DNA of 64,000 bases. Origin: Fagopyrum homotropicum. Its lineage: Eukaryota > Streptophyta > Magnoliopsida > Caryophyllales > Polygonaceae. Position numbers and translations under genes: made by a program. Below are positions 34,288 to 45,400 of this stretch, piece by piece. Every line of letters starts with the position of its first letter. The first letter of the stretch is position 1. The DNA lies in NCBI GenBank assembly GCA_033239125.1, contig BSWB01000004.1, positions 61,565,501 through 61,629,500 on the forward strand, read 5' to 3'. Under the pieces are notes generated by a model. The model was not told where the DNA came from. It saw only the letters and a list, made by a program, of their open reading frames with translations, and searched no databases.

Positions 34288-35279
34288 AAAACTTGTTCGC
34301 TTATTTTAGGAACGTCAGACAAGTGCGAAAACTCGTTCGGTCCAAAAGTCGAAGATTAAGTTATAAATTTATAAATTCTTGCAATAGATCCTTACTAATA
34401 TTTAGCGAACTCACGGTGTATGGGTCGTCCCATAGCAAGGAAAGTATTCCAAGGTCGAACACAAAGGTTAAGGTGAGATTGTTTTGCAAAATGATAAAAA
34501 AAAAATATATTACAAATCAAGACTGAGAAAAGATAGTTGGAAAAGGGTTAGAAGATCAATATTAGTTTTGGTTTGGGGTTGATCAAAGATCAAACAAAAA
34601 CTAACAATTAAAACAAACAACACAACAAGCAAGAGATATAACAAATATAAAAAAAGACGGATTCTAGAGTTCAGGATCGTTTATTATGGCATCGGATTCA
34701 AGCTCTCTCTCTCTAAAAGGAATTGGTTTTGATTACTAGAGGGAAAAAATGTTTCTTCTATGGGAATAATTATGGGGGAGCTCTCATACTCCACTCATCT
34801 GATCCAAACTATCTATTACAATGAAAACTCCACCTTGATTATAATGTTTTAGAGGTGTTGATGATGGAAGATTTAAACACAAATGTAGTAGTTTGATACA
34901 CTACCAATGTATTAATTATATTCTCGAGATGCTTGGTTGGTTTGAATTAAGTGCATGATTTATCGAAGATTTTAAATGCCTTGATATGGACTTCAAGGGC
35001 CTTGAAATAAACTTCAAGGACACAAGGAAGATAATGTTATAAGAGGGACGATATCAAAGGCCTTGAAGAAAAATACAAGGAAGTAAAGTTGCACGAAACA
35101 AGGATTCAAAATACAAAGAAGATCTTCCAGGAAAGATTTGCTCAATAGAAAGATTTCATCCAGCGAAGTTCTTTTCCAACCGAATGTTAGAAGATCTTTT
35201 CTAAAGATTTTCTAAACCGGAAGCATCAAGATTTCTTCTCGTTCGGTTTATATTATTCAACAAAAACGAGGAGATTAAG

Positions 35280-35390
35280 TGTAACGCCCTAATTTTTGGT
35301 GCGTTTTCGAGATTTATTTTTCCGACTTTTATCGATATTTTAATAGCTTAAATATATACGAGTAGAGATTTTAAATCAAATGTACGAGTA

Positions 35391-35426
<36 letters not shown>

Positions 35427-36474
35427 CATATATTTTTATACATATATATTTATACATATATATTTATACATATATATATTCCGTATATTATTTTCGGAAA
35501 GTTTTTCTATCCCAAAATCCCGTTCCGGGTTTTGAATGAGTTTATTTTAATTCCGGATTTCCTTTTTTTTTTGTCTTTCTTATTTTATTTATTTATTATT
35601 ATTATTTTTATTCTTTTCCCTTTATTTCTTTTCTTTCCCTTGTGTGATGTGTCCCCTCGTTTACCTTGATGGCTGAGGATAGCCGCCCACCTACACAAGC
35701 CAGGAGTGGCCTACACACAAGGGACAAGCAAGCGGCCCTTACACTCCTCCTCAATCTCTCCCGACCTGATGCCTTCACTCTCCTCTCTGCTGCTGCAATA
35801 ACACCACTCTTTTTCCCTCTTCATCACCCTTTAGAAGTATCCCCATGCATCGTCACTCAGATCTCCTCCCCTCTGGATCTTCCTCTCTCTCAAACAACAG
35901 GTAGCCTCTTGTTTTACAACAAGCAAAGTCAGTGACAATACTTTCTCCTCCCCATCTCTTTTCAACTCTGCAGTTTAAGATTCAGGAGAGCTGCAACTTT
36001 CGGAATCCACCGGAGAAGAGATCTGCACCACCTAGGAACCGCCGGAACGAAGAAAGGTCGCTTCCACGTCGCCGCCTTGGGCGATCAGAGCCACCAGCCG
36101 GTTGGGCACGCGACCGGGCTTCTCCCCCTTCTTCTCTGTCCTCTCCGGTCGCCTGGAGGCCGCCACTGCGGAAAGCTGGACCACCTTTGTGCCGCCGTTC
36201 CTCCCATCGCCTGCTCCACCTTCGCAACGCTCAACCGCCTTGTTGAGCTCCCCTCGCCCCTACCAACGACACCGCCATGAAGAGAGCACTTGCCGCCGTA
36301 TGTTCTTCTTCGCCCTTCACCAGAGAAGTGTCCGCCTTGCCGCCTACCTGCTAGACACCAGCACGGCACCGGGATGAGCCATCGCCTCGCTTGCAACGCC
36401 GCCGCACCAGTGTTGTCTCTCCCGCCGCCAACAGACGAAGGTTTAAAAGAAACCCTTCCATGTTTTACAAGCGG
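35280..36474 (+). repeat. Truncated 5' LTR of Del/Tekay-like element
   Basis: It matches 36578-37710 closely, apart from a longer TA-rich tract, and breaks off after TTTTACAAGCGG. The GC-rich half (35980-36450) opens several proline/arginine-rich ORFs on both strands. These are LTR sequence, not genes. Confidence 0.9.
35390..35480. repeat. TA-rich microsatellite in LTR
   Basis: (TA)n mixed with TTTATACATATA units. The corresponding place in the 3' LTR (about 36688-36720) is roughly 60 bp shorter, so it changed length after insertion. Confidence 0.9.
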
Positions 36475-36577
36475 TTTAAAGTCTTCTTAGTTTGAGAGAT
36501 CATACCTCGGCATTAGGGACCGAGAAGTTTTGCGTATTGCAACTTTCGGGACAAAACTTCTTTTTAGGGGGATATGA
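36475..36577 (+). other. Residual 3' interior with polypurine tract of Del-like element
   Basis: This 103-bp remnant contains CAACTTTCGGGACAAAACTT, the Del/Tekay end-of-pol block, then TTTTTAGGGGGATATGA directly before the 3' LTR. It is the only internal sequence left. Confidence 0.88.
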
Positions 36578-39546
36578 TGTAACGCCCTAATTTTTGGTGC
36601 GTTTTCGAGATTTATTTTTCCGACTTTTATCGATATTTTAATAGCTTAAATATATACGAGTAGAGATTTTTAATCAAATGTACGAGTATATATATATATA
36701 TATACATATATATATTCCGTATATTATTTTCGGAAAGTTTTTCTATCCCAAAATCCCGTTCCGGGTTTTGAATGAGTTTATTTTAATTCCGGATTTCCTT
36801 TTTTTTTTGTCTTTCTTATTTTATTTATTTATTATTATTATTTTTATTCTTTTCCCTTTATTTCTTTTCTTTCCCTTGTGTGATGTGTCCCCTCGTTTAC
36901 CTCGATGGCTGAGGATAGCCGCCCACCTACACAAGCCAGGAGTGGCCTACACACAAGGGACAAGCAAGCAGCCCTTACACTCCTCCTCAATCTCTCCCGA
37001 CCTGATGCCTTCACTCTCCTCTCTGCTGCTGCAACAACACCACTCTTTTTCCCTCTTCATCACCCTTTGGAAGCAGCCCCATGCATCTTCTCTCAGATCT
37101 CCTCCCCTCTGGATCTTCCTCTCTCTCAAACAACAGGTAGCCTCTTGTTTTACAACAAGCAAAGTCAGTGACAATAATTTCTCCTCCCCATCTCTTTTCA
37201 ACTCTGCAGTTTAAGATTCAGGAGAGCTGCACCTTTCGGAATCCACCGGAGAAGAGATTTGCACCACTTTGGAACCGCCGGAACGAAGAAAGGTCGCCTC
37301 CACGTCGCCGCCTTGGGCGATCGGAGCCACCAGCCGGCTGGGCACGCGACCGGCCTTCTCCCCCTTCTTCTCTGTCCTCTCCGGTCGCCTGGAGGCCGCC
37401 ACTGCGGAAAGCTGGACCACCTCTGTGCCGCCATTCCTCCCATCGCCTGCTCCACCTTCGCAACGCTCCACCACCTTGTTGAGCTCCCCTCGCCCCTACC
37501 AACGACACCGCCAGGAAGAGAGCACTTGCCGCCGTATGTTCTTCTTCGCCCTTCACCGGAGAAGTGTCCGCCTTGCCGCCTACCTGCTTGACACCAGCAC
37601 GCCACCGGGATGAGCCCTCGCCTCGCTTGCAACGCCGCCGCACCAGTGTTGTCTCTCCTGCCGCCAACAGCCGAAGGTTTAAAAGAAACCCTTCCATGTT
37701 TTACAAGCGGCCTTCCCTAAATTAGGCATTAATTGCTAAAATGCCCCCAGGCTTTCATTTACAATTTATGCCCCAGATTTTGAGATTTAACTATGATGCC
37801 CCCTCTTGAAGTAATTACAGATTTGACCCAGAATTTTAATTGCGGCTTATGACCCATATTTATGAAATTGTATGAATTACCCCGGAAAATGTGTTAGAGG
37901 TTTTTAACCTTGGATTTGAAATACGAGTTTATTTCATATTTATATATATTATCAATTATTCCCTTTGTTGGATTTATTTTGGATTTATGGCCCGAAGATT
38001 TATTTGCGGATTATGACCAAGTTTCCAAAATTGTATTAAATGCCCGGAAAGTATTTTTAAGATTTTTAATCTCCGATTTGAATTACGGGGGTTATTCTTA
38101 TAGTTTATATATACTATGTAGTATGTCCAAGTTTAGCCTATAAGCTAAATTTGTTTAGTTTGGTGCTAGGTTCGGAAGCGCCCCGATAAAGGCCATCGAA
38201 TCCGCATTCGACATTCGTCGATCGACTTCCACCTTTGACCCCGAGTCAGTACCTCTATCAATGTAGTTATGTTTAGTAGTGGTATCATGCTAGGATGGAT
38301 CTAGCATAACTTAGAGTTAATCCCAAGTAGTGGCTTTGAACCTTAGGTGAGTTTTGAGGATTTAATATGGTTTGATGGATTGATGTGGATTCTAAGCTTG
38401 AGGCGGTATTGCGGTCTTGTGAGGTTGTTTATGGCTTTAAGCTGTCTATTGAGCTTGTGAGAATCTATGAGTTGAGGTTGTATGATTGTTGAGATTGTGG
38501 AAACTAGAACGAGAGTATCCTAGCCTGTGTTGTGATGGTTATGACCTTGTGAGATCGTGAGGACTAGGAGTTTATTAGCCTAGCATGGTTATGGTTTATG
38601 ATCTTGCGAGATCATTGGGACTAGAAGTCTAAGGACTTCTAGAATGTGAGAGAGATGTTGATTGTGTGCCTTGTTTTGACCAGACGTTAAGTGCCTTCCT
38701 ACGGGAAGTTCACAACGGTGGTTAGCGGGATTATCTTTGAGACGAGGTAAGTCTCCGGACTTACTTAGCTCGTATTCCTTGTATTAGCATTAATGTGTGT
38801 TTGGTGGTGTGTGTTTATTGTTTATTGTTTATAACAACTAAACCGGAATTAGGATTACCGACCTTTATATTATTTTGGCCCAAGTGTATGATAACGGGCG
38901 GTGACAACTTGCCTAGCTCCCGCGAGAGCTAGGAGGTTCTCGGAGAATATCCCGTGCTGGTAGACGGTCAGATGCATCAGTACCATTCCATGCCAGTAAG
39001 TAGGGACCTAGGCGAGTTTCGGTGACTCTCGTGTCACAACCTAAGTTGAATTAGAATGGGATATGGCTTAATAATAATAAGATAATAAACCGGACTTGTG
39101 TGCTTTGGAGTGTATTGGGTGTTTAAGATGATTGACTTTTGTTTGTGCCTTTCACCTTGATTCTAATGCCTCGAATATGAGTTAACGGTTTTATACCGAT
39201 TGTTGTAGTTTGCCTTGCAGGTTAGGAATGCGGCCGAGAGATCCGGAAGAGTGGGCAGCCGGGGTCCATACATTTTAGGAGGGGTTTGGTTGGAGTTGTA
39301 CTTGGGTATTGTTTCTTGTATATTGTTATGTTTTTTATGTTCGAGTCTTTGGAGTTGACAAATCGGCTGAAGTTGTCTTTTATTTGTTTTTGGGATCATA
39401 TCATTTGCATAAAAATGTATTTCGGTTTTGCCTTTATTTGTGTCTTGTTGTAAGATCCGGTGAAATTGTTGTCAGGCTAAGGGTCGAGACCCATTCTGAG
39501 GTCCCAACCCGTAGTATCCCGAGTCCCGCGGATTTGGGGTGTTACA
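36578..39546 (+). repeat. Full 3' LTR of Del/Tekay-like element
   Basis: This 2969-bp LTR runs from TGTAACGCCC to GTGTTACA. It includes an AACGGGCGGTG block followed at about 38914-38935 by the hairpin CCTAGCTC-loop-GAGCTAGG. The homologous block in the other Del/Tekay family (21257 and 28257 regions) is followed by a different hairpin. Confidence 0.9.
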
Positions 39547-40662
39547 TTAAGGAGCTGAGAAATCAATGTGTTTTCAGGAGATGAAGATCTACAACCTCTA
39601 CCTCATCTCAAATAGGAAGCGATCTTCATGGAGAAGAAGAATCGTCTTCAAACGGTCATCTCTCCAAACGGCTAGAAGACCTCTCCATAAAAGGCTATAA
39701 ATGAAGATAGCACTTGAAGAACAAGATAGCAGCTTACACGGAAATATCTTACGTCTTCAAGCAACCTAAACATCTTCATTTGATTCATTATTTTTCTTTC
39801 TCTCTTTCTCTGAAAAGCTTTATCCCCTAGAGAGAGATAAAACACAAGAGCTCCATTGGAAGATCTAAATAGTGTTATACTAGAGTGTGTTACTCTGCGA
39901 AGTAACTAGGCTATTATAGCAAGGTGAAGAGTTGGAGATAGATCGTAGCGTTGGCTACAGTGAGAGAAGAAGGGGATTTCTTCTAGTTTGTATCTAGGAC
40001 TCTTTGAAGCTGATAATAGATAGTTAGATCCTAAGGCTATACCCTAAGGACATGTATTCAGCTCAAACCGGTTACTCTACCTAAGGTTCCGTGAAGAACA
40101 GACCGACAATCCGTGAAAAACATACCGAGATTCTTAAATGCTAGGGTTATTGCAACCTAATAGTCCTAATCTAACATGCAAGTTCATGTTATCACTATCC
40201 AGACCATAACTATTGATTTACCATCCTAGAATCACAAAGATCTAGCCAACAATATGCATTTCTAGTTCAATTATCATCAAGGAAATATACATGTAATCCA
40301 TAATTAAGAACAAGAAAAGAAAGAGATTACTTAGTTGGGAATGCTTCAAAATAAACAAGAGAGTAAGATCCAAAACACAACAACCCACTTCCACTTTGAT
40401 TCAATCAAGATCTAAGAACAAAAACTCTAGTTTTCTTCCAAAAATACAAGATCAAGGTGGAATATTCAAGTACAAAAAATTACAAAGCAAACTCTCCCAA
40501 ATCAGTCTAAGGGTTTGTAAATAGCAAAAGGAGGGAACAAAGGGGAACCAGCACAAGTCCTGCAATCCCATTCTTATACTCAAGCTCAAAAAAGCAAGCG
40601 TCGACCTACAACTTTAGAAAAGCCGTTGAAAATTTGCACAAAAGGGAAATCTCGACTCACCT

Positions 40663-42155
40663 TGATAACTCCACCTGGATTATGAATTGTCTATGTGGAT
40701 GATGTAAGACTTAACATTATGAGTGGTTTTAGAAACTAACAAATATTGATTGTATTTCTAGATTGCATGTTTTGGTTTTGTGTTTGTTAAATGTGTGTAG
40801 GCCTTGAAAAGCATTTCAAAGGATGAACGCGGGCCTTGAAACTCATTACAAGGGACAAGCACGGAGATCTTGAAAAGCAGTTCAAAGGATAAACACGGAG
40901 GCCTTGAAAAGCGATACAAGGGAGGATTTAGCTGAAGGCTTTTTCGAATTTAAGATTCAAATCTCAACAACCAAATTTATCAAGGATTACAGGAAAATCT
41001 TCAAACAAGATTTAAAGAGAAGATCTCGGTCATCTCCAACAAGAAGATCTTCAACGATTTTGAAGAGAAGATCTCGGTTAGCAACAAGAAGATTCTCAGC
41101 GGATTTGAAACGAAGATCTCGGACACAACAAAGATCTCACAAAGATCTTAACAACCGACACAAGAGGATTAGAAGATCTTCCCAACGGATCTCACAAAGA
41201 TCTTCGATTTGAGGAATATCTTCAACGGCCCTCAAGAGACAAGTCTTCAACGGATTGGAAGGTCTTGGAGCATAAACTAAGGGATTCAACTACAAATATC
41301 TTCAACGGCTCTTTCAAGGAGAAGATCTCGAAGATGAAGATTCTCAACGTGCGTCAAAGAGAAGAAGTAGATGAAGAAGATAAAGGATCTTACAACGGCT
41401 ACTTCTTCTCAAACAAACACCGTTTTCCATGGAGAAAGAAGAACGTTACAACATCTCTCTTACTACGGCTAGAAGTGTTCTCCATAAAAGACTATAAATG
41501 AAGATGACGATTGAAGAGAACAGCAACAAGCTTACACGGAAACATCTAAATCTTCAAGCGATCAAAGCATCTTCATTCGTTCCAAAAGTTTTTGTTCCTC
41601 TTATCTTACAAAAGTTTACATCCTCAGAGAGAGAAAAACACTAGAGCTTTATTGGCATATCTAAAGAGTGGTATACTCGAATGTGTGTTATTTTGCGAAG
41701 TAACTAGGCTATTATTGCTAGGTTAGAGTTGGAACTAGATCATAGCAATGACTATAGTGAGAGAAGAAGGGGATTTCTTCTAGGTTGTATCTAGGACTCT
41801 TTGACCAGATAATAGACAGTTAGATCTTACGGGTAAAGAAACCCTAGGACGGAGACGTAGGCTGTTAGAGTTGAACTTCATAAACATATCACCATGTCGA
41901 TCTTTTAATTCCACACTATATCTCGCCAAATTGTGACTAACGTTGTTTTGTAGGTTTTTTAAGTCAAGGCCTTGAAATCACTTTCAAAGCCCTTGAAAAC
42001 CAGTTTTGTCACAAAGAGCACAGATCGACTTCAAGGCCTTGAAATCAGTTTCAAAGCCTAGAGATAGGTTTCTGGGAAAAGTTCTCACACTCTATTGAAC
42101 CCCCCCCCCCTTCTAGAGTATTTATATCCTTATTACTCACCTATACGGTTCTTCA
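40663..42155 (+). mobile_element. Copia solo LTR, plus orientation, near-TSD CACCT/CACAT
   Basis: This 1493-bp LTR starts TGATAACTCCACC and ends CGGTTCTTCA, as in the copia family LTRs. Flanks are CACCT (40658-40662) and CACAT (42156-42160), a target duplication with one later mutation. CAAGG-CTTGAAA motifs cluster near 40800-40925 and 41965-42060, in the same paired arrangement as in the tandem copia LTRs. A run of C (about 42102-42112) sits near the 3' end. The middle is rich in AAGATCT repeats. Confidence 0.88.
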
Positions 42156-42658
42156 CACATGTTGACCATCTCGGGCGATATTTTAACCAAAATTGGGGCC
42201 GAGATTCTTGAAGTCTTCAAAGTTGGCCTTTGCATCTTGGAAATCTCGGTTAAAGCATCCCAAATATCGGCTCGAGATATAGGGCGAGATGGCACTCAAC
42301 ATAGAAAATTTCGCCGGTACACATCTCTAAATTCCAATTTCGGCCAATATTGCTTCTTGCACACCCGAGGTTCCACAAAAAAGCATGTGTTGCTCCTTGG
42401 CTTGATCCTTTGCTTTGTTTTCTTGCCTCCCTTAAGCTCCTAGCATGCTCCTTTCCGAGGCTTGATCCTCGTATGTCTCATTTAAGTTCAAAATCCTCTT
42501 AAATACTTGAAAAATCGCACAAACCTTGTGTAGACATCTATATTCGCAAAGTAAACACTAACAAGTACAATGTCACAAACTAAGACTTATTCATGCAAAA
42601 CAAAGGGGGAAATCTACTTAAATTTATGCCTAAACTAGGGTGATTAATAATGTTATCA

Positions 42659-43296
42659 CTTGGTATAACCTTCTGAATTAACTTATTTGATTCAACATAA
42701 AAGAGGTACCATACAAACCAAAACAGTTTTTTGTGCTAACATGTTTCATAAACCTTCGCATCAATTGAACACGAAAAGCACAAATATGAGAAGACGTTTC
42801 AGATTTTCGAATCAAAATGAAACAGGGTGCAACAACAAGGATCAATAATGGTGTCAAAATCAGATTTAATTTTATATTCAAAACTAGGATCTTGCTATAC
42901 TATAATTTCAGCTTTTGAGAGCATTAAATATCTATAATCTGGTTTATAATTTTGCCCTTATACAATTAATAATTTTTGTAACTCCTAATATTAACTGTTA
43001 TAACTCCTAATAATAACTTCATAATAATGTCTCAATTAAACTTTTGTTTTTGTAACTCCTATATTTAGTTCTCCTAATATTGATTTCATAATAATGTCTA
43101 CATTTAAATGTTTATATATTTTGCTTGAAAGATGCTATTGAATCTAGCAAAATTGAGTAAATCAAGCTTCCAGTTGAGATTGGGATGACACCATCAAAAG
43201 AGCAGGTTGGAAATTTTACATCTACCTTCATAGCCGGGAAGGAGTTTGGAGAACCTCATAATAATGTCTCAATTAAACTTTTGACAAACTTTTCAG
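42659..43296. other. Intron-like flanking DNA left of the CTP synthase relic
   Basis: AT-rich sequence with no ORF or domain that I recognise. It probably is an upstream intron of the pseudogene, because it ends in a clean splice acceptor (TTTTCAG) at 43296. A 27-bp direct repeat starting CATAATAATG occurs at 43020-43046 and 43257-43283, with a diverged third copy near 43090. Confidence 0.5.
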
Positions 43297-44974
43297 GCCT
43301 TAGATGACAACTAGTTTGATGCCCGCACCTTGTGCGGATTTTGTCTAAATAAAAACTATTATATTTTCACTGCTTCGTGTATTGGATATTAATCTATAAA
43401 AAAATTATTTTTTATTAACTAATATGACTAAAATTGTGAGAATTAAATTATAATTTTGTTTAATAAACGAAAGGACATAACTAAAAATTTGTTACAAAGA
43501 TTATTGTGAGAGTATTATATTTATACCTCGATATATGATCACTTTTAATTATATAAATTTATCGGGATCTAATTATAAATTTTAAAAATGCTTAAATTTT
43601 GTTAAAAGATTTGCGTGAGATTTTCTCATCAAAATCGAATTATAGAAAATCAATTTGTTAATTTTGATTGGTAGATAAGTAGATTTATTTTTTTATTTTT
43701 TTAACAAAATGATGTGACATAATGATTGTTTACTAATTTTAATAAAAAAAAAAGTTCTTATAAAATATAAATGACAAATTTGTAAATATATTGTGGCAAA
43801 TCTGTAAATAAATCGAAAAAATATCGATGTGGACAGTTTTAGAGATTGACACGTAGGCAAAATGGGAGCTATTTTAGTAATATATATATATAGATGTGAA
43901 GGCAAAGCTGTCTCAATTGTGCCATATGTCGGTATTGTGATCTTAATCCACAAACCTTTACAATCTAGATGTTTTATATATTTTATTTCAATAAGTTGTA
44001 ATTTTGCCTTATTTGTTTCAAATATGGTCCTCATGCACAAAATACAATGTTTGTATATGATGTCCCCAACATTTGGCACATTCCCTTGATTCTAAGAGTA
44101 ACTTCATATCCGTTTGTGGGAGTTACTCTTCTCGTAGATCAATATGATCATATTCATCCTTTTTCCTATGTTCAGGGTCAAAAGGCACATGAAGCAATCT
44201 TGAAAGTGCTGGGACTTTCTAGGTTTTTCCCGTTCTTGTGTTTTTGTTGTTGATGCTACAATCAACTGTGCTTCTACTGACTCGTTTCGGTTTTCACTAA
44301 ATGCAGTATTGCTAGAGAGCCAACAATGGAGGAGTGGGATTCAAGGGCAATACTCTCTGACAGACTGGAAAGTCCGGTAGGTTTTAACTTGAAAAGCCTG
44401 TCATCCTGAAGTGTTTATATAATTATATCCTTGTGGCAGTCTTTGCTTCTGGAACTGAATTTATTTTTTCTTAATCTTACAAGTAAGAATTGCAATGGTT
44501 GGAAAGTATACCCACCTTTAAGATGCATATATTTCAATTGTGAAGGTAAATGCCATCTCTTATACCTTTGATTTAATCTGATTATCGTGTTTTCTATCAA
44601 ATGGGGTATCAACTTACAAAATGATATGATCGAACTTTGAAACCATGAAATTCAAAGTCAATTTGTTGTAAATGTTCTAAAAATTGCTGGTTCAGTTTTC
44701 TTGAGCGTAATCAGATATCATATTTTTTTGTTTCATAAAGGCCCTTTTGCATGCCTATGTTGTTCGTTATAAGAAGATCATTGTGGATTGGGTTGAAGCT
44801 CATGATCTCGAAGATGATATGAGAACTGAGGTTATTGCCACATCATGTTCATATTTTATGCTCTGGATGACTATACTTTTGAGGGTTTAATTTAGTTTTG
44901 ATATGCTTGGTAGCTTACAAGTTTATTTATTGTAGAATCCAGAAAATTACAACTCAACATGGAGTCTGCGCAAG
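43297..44974 (+). pseudogene. CTP synthase pseudogene fragment (about seven exons)
   Basis: CTP synthase makes CTP from UTP, ATP and glutamine. The exons match the C-terminal half of the synthetase domain and the linker to the amidotransferase domain. They are ALDD-NVKAKLSQ (43297-43310 plus 43895-43931), VYDVPNIWHIPLILR (about 44029-44097), GQKAHEAILKVLGL (44176-44222), IAREPTMEEWDSRA (44307-44376), RIAMVGKYTHL-stop-DAYISIVK (about 44482-44545), ALLHAYVVRYKKIIVDW (44741-44830) and NPENYNSTW (44936-44974). Most exon edges have GT/AG. A TAA at 44519-44521, a Helitron inside the first exon and absence of the N-terminus and amidotransferase make it a relic. Parent gene copy not in window. Confidence 0.88.
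43311..43894 (-). mobile_element. Non-autonomous Helitron, 584 bp, inside a CTP synthase exon
   Basis: On the minus strand it starts TCTATATATATAT (43894) and ends CTAG (43311). A hairpin CCGCAC-AAG-GTGCGG (43323-43337) lies about 12 bp from the 3' end. It sits between A (43310) and T (43895), the AT target of Helitrons, with no duplication. Removing it restores a CTP synthase exon in frame (ALDD then NVKAKLSQ), an independent proof of both borders. It codes for no protein. Confidence 0.93.
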
Positions 44975-45400
44975 GTCGGTATGCTTGGCACCTTTAGATG
45001 AAGTGACACGTATGCACATTAATCCTTTAAAGGTTGAAGTTCCACCGAAAAATATTCCAAGTGAGGCACCTAAATTGAAGAGATATCTAGTGAAAATGTG
45101 AATACAAATCATGAGTTTGGAACTTGGAAGTAGGAACATCTAACACGTCCACGCCTTTCATTCTTTCTTCATATATTGCCCACAAAATTTTGAGCGATGG
45201 TCGAAAGATTTAATGGATTGTGTTGAATTGTTAGAAATTATATGCTATATTGTTATCAACGCACTCCTTGATTTATAATTCTAAACTTGAATTTGCTGGT
45301 TGAATTCTGCAGCAAAGTCTATAGCTTGTGTGAATGAGTTTACAGCTCAGTTGCAGATCCTGGAGTTGCTCCAGAAACCGATCACAACAATCATGCCTAT
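44975..45400 (+). other. Unassigned flank with a possible second gene fragment
   Basis: Right after the last recognised CTP synthase exon, a frame encodes EVTRMHINPLKVEVPP and on to LKRYLVKM before a stop near 45101. It looks protein-like, but I do not recognise it. Near 45313-45400, after CTGCAG (a possible splice acceptor), a short segment reads VNEFTAQLQILELLQK. These could be other host gene fragments or chance ORFs. Confidence 0.35.

Larger units (their letters stand above)
35280..39546 (+). mobile_element. Internally deleted Del/Tekay-like element, TSD TTAAG
   Basis: The element is 4267 bp, starting TGTAACGCCC and ending GGGGTGTTACA, flanked by TTAAG at 35275-35279 and 39547-39551. It consists of the first 1195 bp of the 5' LTR, a 103-bp remnant of the extreme 3' interior and a full 3' LTR. 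One deletion running from inside the 5' LTR to the end of pol explains it. Copies of TGTAACGCCC at 35280 and 36578 mark the two LTR starts. Confidence 0.92.
34822..40052 (+). mobile_element. Copia LTR remnant, right end missing, interrupted
   Basis: It starts TGAAAACTCCACCTTGATT at 34822, a plus-oriented relative of the copia LTRs at 7058 and 15357. It is split by the Del-like element at 35280-39546 and resumes at 39547 through the conserved segment ending ATCCTAAGGCTATACCC. At about 40052 it stops matching, about 470 bp short of the expected end, and element X sequence resumes. TACAA precedes it, but no matching duplication is found at the right edge. CAAGGCCTTG-type motifs lie at 34977-35075. 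Confidence 0.82.
16571..42658 (-). mobile_element. Athila-like Ty3/gypsy element X, heavily nested host
   Basis: This single minus-strand gypsy element is recovered by skipping later insertions. Pieces in transcript order are 5' LTR (34294-42658), tRNA-Asp-type primer site, gag (34155-30517), protease (20671-18508), RT and RNase H (18147-16571). It is cut at 16570 by the copia array, so integrase and 3' LTR lie beyond the window. Joined across insertions the coding parts read on naturally, for example VPPKLRDP before the solo LTR at 20611 and the SF-PV protease segment after it. Insertions with exact 5-bp TSDs confirm the nesting. The CTTGG at 42659-42663 would be half of its own TSD. Confidence 0.88.
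34294..42658 (-). repeat. 5' LTR of element X, interrupted by two copia solo LTRs
   Basis: On the minus strand the LTR starts TGATAACATT at 42658 and ends GCGAACA at 34294. Without insertions it consists of 34294-34821, 40053-40662 and 42161-42658, about 1.64 kb, like its relatives. Shared blocks with other gypsy LTRs in the window (the CGGGTTCGC-type block, CTAGCCAACAAT, TGTAGAC) establish the join. Palindromic CTCGG/CGAGAT sequence clusters at 42160-42330 and a second site lies near 40075-40130. Confidence 0.85.

Noticed and set aside
35980..36450. Overlapping 80-110 codon ORFs on both strands, proline/arginine/glycine rich (also 37200-37700)
   Set aside because: They lie in the GC-rich part of a Del/Tekay-like LTR, occur in several frames at once and match no known family. 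Composition explains their openness.
43693..44089. Minus-strand ORF of 128 codons over the Helitron and exon region
   Set aside because: It runs across the Helitron end and CTP synthase exons in antisense and has no motif.
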